Assembly (NCBI GenBank): GCA_031267965.1
Contig: JAIRYC010000103.1
Span: 1-42,267, forward strand
Origin: Oscillospiraceae bacterium
GTDB lineage: Bacteria; Bacillota; Clostridia; Oscillospirales; Acutalibacteraceae
Direction of reading: 5' to 3'
Length of the DNA: 42,267 bases
Shown: one piece after another, positions 23,603 to 30,341 of the stretch
Numbering within the stretch: the first letter of the stretch is position 1
Layout: every line of letters begins with the position of its first letter
The notes under the pieces: model-generated
Seen by the model: the letters and a program-made list of their open reading frames with translations, nothing else
What the model was told of the DNA's origin: nothing
Databases searched by the model: none
Position numbers and translations under genes: made by a program

Positions 23603-24952
23603 ATGGCATTTGACGGACTTTCCGATAGGCTGGAGGCGGCTTTTCGCAAGCTGCGCAGTAAAGGCTCGTTGACTGAGCCGGACGTTAAAAGTGCAATGCG
23701 CGAGGTGCGTATGGCACTGCTTGAAGCGGACGTTAACTTCAAAGTAGCCCGTGACTTCACTACAAAGGTTACGGAACGAGCCGTGGGCGAAAAAGTCATG
23801 GAGAGCCTTACGCCTTCGCAAATGGTTATTAAAATCGTCAACCAAGAGCTTGTTGCGCTCATGGGCGGTACGCGCTCACATATTGCCTCTGCGCCGCACC
23901 CGCCAACGGTTATTTTGCTGTGCGGACTGCAAGGCTCCGGTAAAACAACGCACTGTGCCAAACTTGCATTAATGCTCAAGAATCAGGGACATCGTCCGTT
24001 ACTGGCTGCGTGTGACATTTATCGCCCCGCTGCTATTGAGCAACTGAAAATCCTTGGCGGGCAGGCCGGTGTGCCTGTATATGAGCAGGGGACAAACCCT
24101 CCTGTACAGACCGCGAAGGAATCGATTGCGCTGGCGAAAGACCATGGTTATGACTACGTTTTGCTTGATACCGCAGGTCGCTTGCACATTGACGAAGCTT
24201 TGATGAACGAACTGAGGGACATCAAAACCGCTGTGCGCCCGACAGAAATTCTATTGGTGGTTGACGCAATGACCGGTCAGGACGCGGTTGCTGTGGCAGA
24301 GGGCTTTAATGGTGCGCTGGGTGTTGACGGCGTTATCCTCACCAAAACTGATGGCGACACCCGCGGAGGCGCGGTGCTTTCCGTGCTGGCAGTGACGGGT
24401 AAACCGGTCAAATTTGTCGGTGTGGGCGAAAAGCTTGACGACCTTGATACCTTCCATCCCGACCGCATGGCAAGCCGCATTCTCGGTATGGGCGATGTGC
24501 TTTCACTCATCGAAAAAGCCGAGAGCTCGCTAGATGAAAAGAAGGCGGCTGAACTGGAGGAAAAGCTTCGCAAAAATAAGTTTGACCTCAACGACTTGCT
24601 CGAACAGTTCAGTCAGCTAAAAAAAATGGGTAACCTAAAGGATACGCTTGGTATGATCCCGGGGCTGGGCAAGCAAATTCGGGATGTGGAGATAGACGAA
24701 GGTCAGTTTGATCGTATGCGGGCCATCATCCTTTCCATGACGCCAAAGGAGCGCACCAATCCGGATATACTCAACGGCTCACGCAAAAAACGTATTGCCG
24801 CCGGTTGTGGACGCCCCGTTGAGGATATAAACCGCCTGCTCAATCAATATAAACAGATGAAAAAAATGTTTGGTCAATTTGGCGGCGGCAAGGGCGGCAT
24901 GAAAAAAATGCGCCGCATGATGGATCTGGGCGGAATCCCCGGCATGTTCTAA
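23603..24952 (+). CDS. ffh: Signal recognition particle protein Ffh
   Basis: 449 residues from the ATG at 23603 (AAAGGCGG upstream). The N domain includes LEADVNFKVARDF. The G domain has GLQGSGKTTH, DTAGRLH, TKTDGDTRGGA and GVGEKLDDL. The methionine-rich M domain contains NPDILNGSRKKRIAAGCGR and ends in MKKMRRMMDLGGIPGMF. Ffh binds 4.5S/6S RNA and signal peptides and targets ribosomes to FtsY at the membrane. It forms an operon with ylxM upstream and rpsP downstream. No SRP RNA gene is seen in the window. Confidence 0.98.
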   Translation: MAFDGLSDRLEAAFRKLRSKGSLTEPDVKSAMREVRMALLEADVNFKVARDFTTKVTERAVGEKVMESLTPSQMVIKIVNQELVALMGGTRSHIASAPHPPTVILLCGLQGSGKTTHCAKLALMLKNQGHRPLLAACDIYRPAAIEQLKILGGQAGVPVYEQGTNPPVQTAKESIALAKDHGYDYVLLDTAGRLHIDEALMNELRDIKTAVRPTEILLVVDAMTGQDAVAVAEGFNGALGVDGVILTKTDGDTRGGAVLSVLAVTGKPVKFVGVGEKLDDLDTFHPDRMASRILGMGDVLSLIEKAESSLDEKKAAELEEKLRKNKFDLNDLLEQFSQLKKMGNLKDTLGMIPGLGKQIRDVEIDEGQFDRMRAIILSMTPKERTNPDILNGSRKKRIAAGCGRPVEDINRLLNQYKQMKKMFGQFGGGKGGMKKMRRMMDLGGIPGMF

Positions 24953-25030
24953 ATCCCTTTACTTGAGATGTTCATAACTGGAGCGATCCAGTATGATATA
25001 TATAAATCATTCCCTTTGGAGGACAAACGC

Positions 25031-25276
25031 ATGGCAGTTAAAATTCGTCTGCGCCGTATGGGCGCAAAAAAAGCACCGTATTACCGCATTGTGGTGGCGG
25101 ATTCCCGTTACCCGCGCGACGGACGTTTTATTGAAGAAATCGGTAGCTACGACCCGCTGAAAGAACCGGCAGAGGTTAAAGTGGACGCTGAGAAGGTTGC
25201 GCAGTGGCTCAAGAATGGCGCGCAGCCCACAGATACGGTCCGCGCAATCCTTAAGCGTAACGGCGTTATTCAGTAA
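25031..25276 (+). CDS. rpsP: Ribosomal protein bS16
   Basis: 81 residues from the ATG at 25031, preceded by TTTGGAGG. It starts [20 protein letters not shown] with the typical [20 protein letters not shown], a full-length bS16 of the 30S subunit. The longer frame has no ribosome site. It is followed 16 nt later by khpA. Confidence 0.97.
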   Translation: MAVKIRLRRMGAKKAPYYRIVVADSRYPRDGRFIEEIGSYDPLKEPAEVKVDAEKVAQWLKNGAQPTDTVRAILKRNGVIQ

Positions 25277-25292
25277 TTCGGAGGTATTCAGC

Positions 25293-25526
25293 GTGAAAGA
25301 GCTGCTTATTGAGATCGCTAAGGGTTTGGTCGAGAACCCTGACGCTGTCGAGGTTGTTGAAGATGAGCCGGATGCAGAGGGCCTTGTTGTCCTGCATCTG
25401 CGCGTAGCTGGTGACGACACTGGGCGCGTTATCGGCAAGCAGGGACGCATTGCCAAGGCAATCCGCACCGTTTTGCGGGCGGCGGCGGCGCGTCAGGACG
25501 GCAGAGTGAACGTCGAAATTGACTAA
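25293..25526 (+). CDS. khpA: KhpA-family RNA-binding KH protein
   Basis: 77 residues from a GTG at 25293 after CGGAGG. A single KH domain with the GxxG loop appears as RVIGKQGRIAKAIRTVLRAA. KhpA (YlqC) usually acts with KhpB/Jag in RNA binding linked to cell elongation and division in Firmicutes. Its place between rpsP and rimM is conserved. Its 3' end overlaps the rimM TTG by 8 nt. Confidence 0.93.
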   Translation: MKELLIEIAKGLVENPDAVEVVEDEPDAEGLVVLHLRVAGDDTGRVIGKQGRIAKAIRTVLRAAAARQDGRVNVEID

Positions 25527-26034
25527 ACAATATCTACCTTTGGGCGAAGTTGTTGGCGCGCACGGTTTGCGCGGCGAACTGCGTGTTAAACCGCTTTGCG
25601 ATGGCGCGGAATTCGCAAAGCAATTCAAGGTGCTGTTTCTGAGCAATTCTGGCACAAATGCGGTGCGCCTATTGCGCGTGCGGGAGCACAAAAACGTGCT
25701 CCTTTTCGTGTTGGATGGCGTGGAGAGTATCGGGCAGGCGGAGGCAATGCGCGGACGCAAGCTTTGGTTCTGTCGGGCAGACGCAGAGCTTGCAGAAGGT
25801 GCGGTATTCATCGTTGAGCTATTGGGATGCACTGCCGTTGACGCAGACACGGGCGCTGTTTACGGAACGATTGCCGATGTGACATCCATGCCTGCAAACG
25901 ATGTTTGGCATATCAATACACCAGATGGGGGAGAGGCGCTTTTTCCCGCTGTTGCGGAAATGATTGCCGAAATTGATACCATGAGTGGTATTGCGCGTTT
26001 GCGTCCCATTGCAGGAATATTTGATAACAATTAA
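25519..26034 (+). CDS. rimM: Ribosome maturation factor RimM
   Basis: 171 residues. The N-terminal RimM barrel (LGEVVGAHGLRGELRVKPL) is followed by a PRC-barrel domain (GTIADVTSMPANDVWHI, ALFPAVAEMIAEID). It assists 16S rRNA processing and 30S head assembly. The start is the TTG at 25519, overlapping the khpA stop; the frame is closed by a TGA a few codons upstream, so no ATG or GTG start is possible. The rare start and overlap suggest coupling to khpA translation. Confidence 0.95.
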   Translation: MTKQYLPLGEVVGAHGLRGELRVKPLCDGAEFAKQFKVLFLSNSGTNAVRLLRVREHKNVLLFVLDGVESIGQAEAMRGRKLWFCRADAELAEGAVFIVELLGCTAVDADTGAVYGTIADVTSMPANDVWHINTPDGGEALFPAVAEMIAEIDTMSGIARLRPIAGIFDNN

Positions 26035-26056
26035 CGCAACGACAGGAGGGCTGAAC

Positions 26057-26830
26057 ATTAGGATTGACATTCTCACCCTCTTCCCCGAGATGTGCGAGCA
26101 TTTTTTGAACGAAAGCATCATCGGCCGGGCGCGGGCAAAAGGCGTGGCAGAGTTTTATTGCCACAATATCCGTGACTATACCGAAAGCAAACAGGGCAGA
26201 GTGGACGATGCGCCATTTGGAGGTGGTACGGGGTTGGTCATGCAGATACAACCTATTTTGTCGTGCCATCAAGCGGTTTGCGCCGCGGCTGAAAACAAGC
26301 CGCATGTAGTGTATGTGTCGCCGCAAGGGCTGCCGCTGACACAGTCGCGCGTGCGTGAGCTCTCCGGGCTTGAGCACATCGAAATCCTCTGCGGGCATTA
26401 TGAGGGCGTGGATGAGCGCGTGCTCAAGTTGATTGTTGATGAGGAAATCTCCGTGGGGGATTTTGTTGTGACTGGTGGTGAGCTGCCGGCACTCATGCTG
26501 GCAGACGCGATAACACGAATGCGCCCCGGCACATTGCGCAACGAGGAGGCATACAGTCTTGAGAGCCACTATAATGGCTTGCTTGAATATCCGCAATATA
26601 CCCGTCCGTGGGATTGGGAGGGTATGACTCCACCAGAGATTTTGCGCAGCGGACATCATGCCAATATTCGTGTATGGCAGCGGGAGGAGTCGATCAAACG
26701 TACTGCGAAAAAGCGCCCGGATTTGTTGGCACGGGCGGTGACTGAGTGCGAAGTAACCGCCAAGGAACTGCAACGTTATTGCCCTAGCCAGAATGAAGCC
26801 ACTTGCGGCTTAGCAGCAGATGAAACGTGA
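26057..26830 (+). CDS. trmD: tRNA (guanine-N1-)-methyltransferase, apparent ATT start
   Basis: 257 residues. TrmD makes m1G37 in tRNAs using S-adenosylmethionine. Motifs: RIDILTLFPEM at the start, GRVDDAPFGGGTGLVM, YVSPQGLPLTQ, ILCGHYEGVDER and SVGDFVVTGGELPAL (trefoil knot), and LEYPQYTRP. Family members start MRIDILTLFPEM; here that Met position is ATT (26057-26059), seven nt after AGGAGG. No ATG, GTG or TTG is nearby; the frame is open further up into rimM (GTG at 25985) without a ribosome site. I therefore place the start at ATT, as known for E. coli infC and pcnB. The C-terminus has about 10-15 extra residues. Confidence 0.9.
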   Translation: MRIDILTLFPEMCEHFLNESIIGRARAKGVAEFYCHNIRDYTESKQGRVDDAPFGGGTGLVMQIQPILSCHQAVCAAAENKPHVVYVSPQGLPLTQSRVRELSGLEHIEILCGHYEGVDERVLKLIVDEEISVGDFVVTGGELPALMLADAITRMRPGTLRNEEAYSLESHYNGLLEYPQYTRPWDWEGMTPPEILRSGHHANIRVWQREESIKRTAKKRPDLLARAVTECEVTAKELQRYCPSQNEATCGLAADET

Positions 26831-26868
26831 TGTTAAACTGAAAGCGGCTTCCTAAACGATTTGTTAAC

Positions 26869-27057
26869 TTAGACGTACTTTGAAAGAACACGTACTACTT
26901 GCTCATACCAATCTTTGCTTTTTGTCCCATGCTCATAGTGTGTCCTGGCATCGTTTATTGCTTCGCGGAGCTGCCAGTCTTTATACCGCGCAGGATGTTC
27001 GCAGTATTCGTCAATGAGGTCAACGCTGTTTGTAACAGTGTATCCGTAGTTAGACAT
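26869..27057 (-). CDS. Small conserved-looking protein of unknown function
   Basis: 62 residues from the ATG at 27057, with AGGAGGTGAA upstream, a near-perfect ribosome site. Soluble and mixed-charge, with aromatic-rich segments DEYCEHPARYKDWQLREAI and TKSKDWYEQVVRVLSKYV. I recognise no family. It converges on trmD. TATAAT is present about 70 nt upstream with a poor -35. The strong ribosome site and balanced composition support a real gene. Confidence 0.6.
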   Translation of the reverse strand: MSNYGYTVTNSVDLIDEYCEHPARYKDWQLREAINDARTHYEHGTKSKDWYEQVVRVLSKYV

Positions 27058-27201
27058 CGTGTTCACCTCCTTCCTTATAGATTGGTAATTTGTCGACAAA
27101 TGTTGCTAGCAAAGGGTATTATAGCATATAATTCCCCCCCAGTTTCTAATAAAGAAAATAGTGGATTTTTATTAAAAAGTTTTTGAAAGTTTAATTGCGC
27201 C

Positions 27202-27230
27202 TTGCGCCATTCACGCAAAAGTTGTATACT
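27202..27230 (+). promoter_or_regulatory. Sigma-A promoter for mnmG
   Basis: TTGCGC (27202-27207), a 17-base spacer, then TATACT (27225-27230), about 30 nt before the GTG start. Confidence 0.65.
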
Positions 27231-27261
27231 TACACAGTAAAAAACTTAGGAGTTATAAGCT

Positions 27262-29139
27262 GTGACATACACCGCCGAAGAATACGAGGTTGCCGTCATT
27301 GGCGCAGGACACGCCGGGATTGAAGCCGCGCTTGCCGCAGCGCGCCTTGGTTGCCGCACCGCTGTATTTGCGCAAAATATGGATTCGGTGGGCAACATGC
27401 CCTGTAATCCGTCCATAGGCGGGTCTTCTAAAGGTCATTTGGTGCGCGAAATTGACGCGCTGGGTGGCGTGATGGGTAAAATAGCGGACCGCTGCACTTT
27501 GCAGAGCCGTATGCTCAACCGCGGCAAAGGTCCGGCTGTGCACAGTCCGCGCGCGCAGGTGGACAGGCGCGTTTATTCCTCCGCCATGAAGTCTTTGCTG
27601 GAGCGGCAGGAGAACCTGCACATACGTCAGGCAGAAATTGTGTCCATCCAAAAGGATAATCGGCATTGGCGGATAATCACACGTTTAGGCGCAATCTATT
27701 CAACCCGTTGCGTGATTTTGGCGACAGGCACATTTCTTGCCGGATGTGTACATGTTGGCGAGCATTCATGGGCGTCCGGACCCGATGGCATGTTTTCCGC
27801 GACCGCACTTGCTAAGTCACTGTGTGAGCTCGGCTTGCCCTTGCGCCGCTTCAAGACAGGTACGCCGCCACGCGTTCACCGCCGCAGTGTGGATTTTTCC
27901 GTGCTTGAGCCGCAATATGGCGATGAACCGCCAGCGCCATTTTCGTTTTATGGAGACGAAAATCCTGTGAACAGCATCGTCTGCCACGTGTGCTACACGA
28001 CTGACGAAACCGCCCGTGTAATACGCGAGAATCTGCACCGTTCACCTTTGTATAGCGGCAAAATTGAGGGCACAGGTCCGCGCTATTGTCCTTCTATAGA
28101 GGACAAAATAGTCCGCTTTCCGGACAAGGAACGCCACCAGCTTTTTATTGAGCCGTGCGGTGCGGATACTGAGGAGTTGTATCTTCAAGGGCTGTCGTCA
28201 TCTTTGCCGGAAGATGTGCAACTGGCAATTGTGCATTCAATTCCCGGCTTGGAGAATGCGCAGTTTACCCGCCCCGCCTACGCCATTGAATATGACTGCG
28301 TCGACCCTCTTGCTATGGATGCGAGTCTTGAATTCACCGACTTCCCCGGTCTGTTTGGCGCGGGGCAGTTTAACGGCTCGTCTGGCTACGAGGAAGCAGC
28401 GGCGCAAGGACTTTTGGCCGGAATCAACGCGGCACGCAAAGCGCATGACAGGCCGGCGGTGGTGTTGCCACGCTCGGGTTCGTATATCGGTACACTGGTA
28501 GACGATCTTGTCACTAAAGGCTGCCGCGAGCCATACCGTATGATGACCGCGCGCAGCGAGTACCGTTTGCTTCTGCGGCAGGATAATGCTGACCGCCGCC
28601 TAACGCCGCTTGGGTACAAAATAGGGTTGATTGACAAAGAGCGCTATTTGCAGTTCAAAAAAAAGTTATGTATGATAGAAGCCGAAAAGACTCGTGCAGA
28701 AACAGTGCGCCTGTCGCCTGCAGAAGCACTGTGGGCGTTGTGCCGGTCATTGGAGGAAGCGCCGCCGGATGGTTCGCAAACTTTGGCGGCGCTACTGCGC
28801 AGGCCAAGGCTTAATTATGCAAGCCTCGCTCCGTTTGATGCAACCCGGCCCGCACTGCCCGCCGAGGTGCTTGAAGCGGTGGAGATTGACATAAAGTACG
28901 CAGGTTACATCGTACGGCAGGAGGCGCAGGTACGCGAGACAAAGCGGCTTGAAGCGCAGACACTGCCGTCAGGCTTGGATTACACTGCTATAACGGGCTT
29001 GCGGCTCGAAGCACGGGAAAAACTCTCGGCTGTGCGACCACAGAACCTTGGTCAGGCAGGCAGAATATCCGGCGTTACACCGGCGGATATCTCCGTGTTG
29101 ATAATATATTTAGAGAAACTGCGAAAAAGTGCGTTGTAA
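27262..29139 (+). CDS. mnmG: tRNA uridine 5-carboxymethylaminomethyl modification enzyme MnmG
   Basis: 625 residues from a GTG at 27262 with TAGGAG upstream. FAD-binding GAGHAGIEAALAAARLG lies near the N-terminus, followed by NMPCNPSIGGSSKGHLVREI (the family signature), GTFLAGCVHVG and FKTGTPPRV, and the C-terminal tRNA-binding region (YAGYIVRQEAQV ... SGVTPADISVL). With MnmE it modifies U34 of certain tRNAs. The usual partners mnmE and rsmG are not adjacent; a nitroreductase follows after 32 nt. Confidence 0.97.
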   Translation: MTYTAEEYEVAVIGAGHAGIEAALAAARLGCRTAVFAQNMDSVGNMPCNPSIGGSSKGHLVREIDALGGVMGKIADRCTLQSRMLNRGKGPAVHSPRAQVDRRVYSSAMKSLLERQENLHIRQAEIVSIQKDNRHWRIITRLGAIYSTRCVILATGTFLAGCVHVGEHSWASGPDGMFSATALAKSLCELGLPLRRFKTGTPPRVHRRSVDFSVLEPQYGDEPPAPFSFYGDENPVNSIVCHVCYTTDETARVIRENLHRSPLYSGKIEGTGPRYCPSIEDKIVRFPDKERHQLFIEPCGADTEELYLQGLSSSLPEDVQLAIVHSIPGLENAQFTRPAYAIEYDCVDPLAMDASLEFTDFPGLFGAGQFNGSSGYEEAAAQGLLAGINAARKAHDRPAVVLPRSGSYIGTLVDDLVTKGCREPYRMMTARSEYRLLLRQDNADRRLTPLGYKIGLIDKERYLQFKKKLCMIEAEKTRAETVRLSPAEALWALCRSLEEAPPDGSQTLAALLRRPRLNYASLAPFDATRPALPAEVLEAVEIDIKYAGYIVRQEAQVRETKRLEAQTLPSGLDYTAITGLRLEAREKLSAVRPQNLGQAGRISGVTPADISVLIIYLEKLRKSAL

Positions 29140-29171
29140 ATACATAATAACATATTCAGGAGGTAACTACC

Positions 29172-29732
29172 ATGAACGAGACTCTGCATCTAATTTTCAA
29201 GCGCTCCAGCTGCCGTGACTTTGACCCTACACCGCTTTCGCATGAGGACTTGAAGGTAATTGCCAAGGCTGGAGTTGCCGCACCATCCGGCATGAACGCT
29301 CAACCGTGGCACATTGGCGTCATCACGGACGCCGATATTATTACCGAACTGGAAGTGGAGGGGCTCGCTAACCTTAAAAAGACTGATATCGCGGGCTACA
29401 CACGTATTCAGTTGCGCGGCGGTACACTGTTTTATCACGCGCCGGTAATCGCCGTCATTTGGGTGCGCGATTCTTATAAATCCGGTGCAGAACTGCTTGA
29501 TTGCGGCATTGTGACGCAAAACATTGCCTTGGCGGCGCAATCTCTGGGCATTGCCAGCTGTATTTGTGGTTTTGCTAATTATGCTTTCGTAGGGGAACGC
29601 ACCGCTGAGTTGACCACAAAGTGCCGTGTGCCTGAGGGATATCGCTTCGGAATGAGTGTGCTCCTTGGCAGAGCGGACACGGCAGGTACCGCGCATGAGC
29701 CTGACGAAGAAAAAATCACGTTTGTGGGTTAA
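29172..29732 (+). CDS. Nitroreductase-family FMN oxidoreductase
   Basis: 186 residues, after AGGAGG. The N-terminal KRSSCRDFDPTPLS and GVAAPSGMNAQPWHI are the FMN-phosphate and ring-binding motifs of the nitroreductase fold. A later stretch (DCGIVTQNIALAAQSLGIAS) is the typical dimer and FMN helix. It probably uses NAD(P)H to reduce quinones or nitro compounds; the physiological substrate is unknown. It may be cotranscribed with mnmG. Confidence 0.88.
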   Translation: MNETLHLIFKRSSCRDFDPTPLSHEDLKVIAKAGVAAPSGMNAQPWHIGVITDADIITELEVEGLANLKKTDIAGYTRIQLRGGTLFYHAPVIAVIWVRDSYKSGAELLDCGIVTQNIALAAQSLGIASCICGFANYAFVGERTAELTTKCRVPEGYRFGMSVLLGRADTAGTAHEPDEEKITFVG

Positions 29733-29762
29733 TCCATGTATGCATGTTGGCAGCGTAGTCGC

Positions 29763-29792
29763 TTGCCTAGTATAAGCATTTTGTGGTATAAT
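29763..29792 (+). promoter_or_regulatory. Candidate sigma-A promoter for the YlbF-family gene
   Basis: TTGCCT (29763-29768), an 18-base spacer, then TATAAT (29787-29792), 30 nt before the start. The -10 is perfect and the -35 fair. Confidence 0.55.
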
Positions 29793-29822
29793 ATATTTGA
29801 TAAATGCAAAAAGGGGATTATA

Positions 29823-30248
29823 ATGTCAGCTTTGATTGCAAAGACACGCGAGCTTGGTGCGCTCATTCAGCAGAGTGATGAATTTGCCGCGGTACGAGCA
29901 GCTATGGAAACGAATACACAGAACGACGAGCTTGTTGATCTTATGCGCAGTCTACAGATGGCGGAGGGCGGCTATGCTGCCGAAGCGCGCAGCGAAAACC
30001 CAAGCGAGAGCAAAATGCAGGCATACAAGGATGAATTTGAACGGCTATATAGCCTTGCCTTAGAGCGCCCTGCTATGCAGCAATTCCAAACAGCGCAAAA
30101 GGCGCTGGGCGAGTTAATGAACCGCATTTTTGGCCTGTTGACGCTTTGCGCCGATGGTGAAGATCCCGAAACCTGTGAGGCGCCGGAGGAGCATGGTCAC
30201 CACCACTGCGACGGCGATTGCAGCAGTAGATGTGCAGGTTGCGGCTGA
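29823..30248 (+). CDS. YlbF/YmcA-family protein with a His/Cys-rich tail
   Basis: 141 residues from the ATG at 29823 (AAGGGG upstream). A helical Com_YlbF domain covers about 1-110 (LIAKTRELGALIQQSDEFAA, FERLYSLALERPAMQQF). In Bacillus, YlbF, YmcA and YaaT form the Fe-S-containing Ric complex that affects RNase Y, competence and sporulation. Here the C-terminus is metal-binding in look: EEHGHHHCDGDCSSRCAGCG. The tail could hold the Fe-S cluster or another metal; this is inference. It is followed after 93 nt by mutS, an arrangement I recall in Clostridia. Confidence 0.8.
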   Translation: MSALIAKTRELGALIQQSDEFAAVRAAMETNTQNDELVDLMRSLQMAEGGYAAEARSENPSESKMQAYKDEFERLYSLALERPAMQQFQTAQKALGELMNRIFGLLTLCADGEDPETCEAPEEHGHHHCDGDCSSRCAGCG

Positions 30249-30341
30249 TAGTCCCACTTTCTGGATTTTCTTTTTGATGATTATGTAAAGAACAACAAAA
30301 TCCAATTTTCTGATTGCATGTATAAACCAGAAAGGTCCCAA

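Noticed and set aside
25913..26773. 286-codon open frame antisense to trmD
   Set aside because: It lies wholly within the firmly identified trmD, on the opposite strand, and has no ribosome site or recognisable motif.
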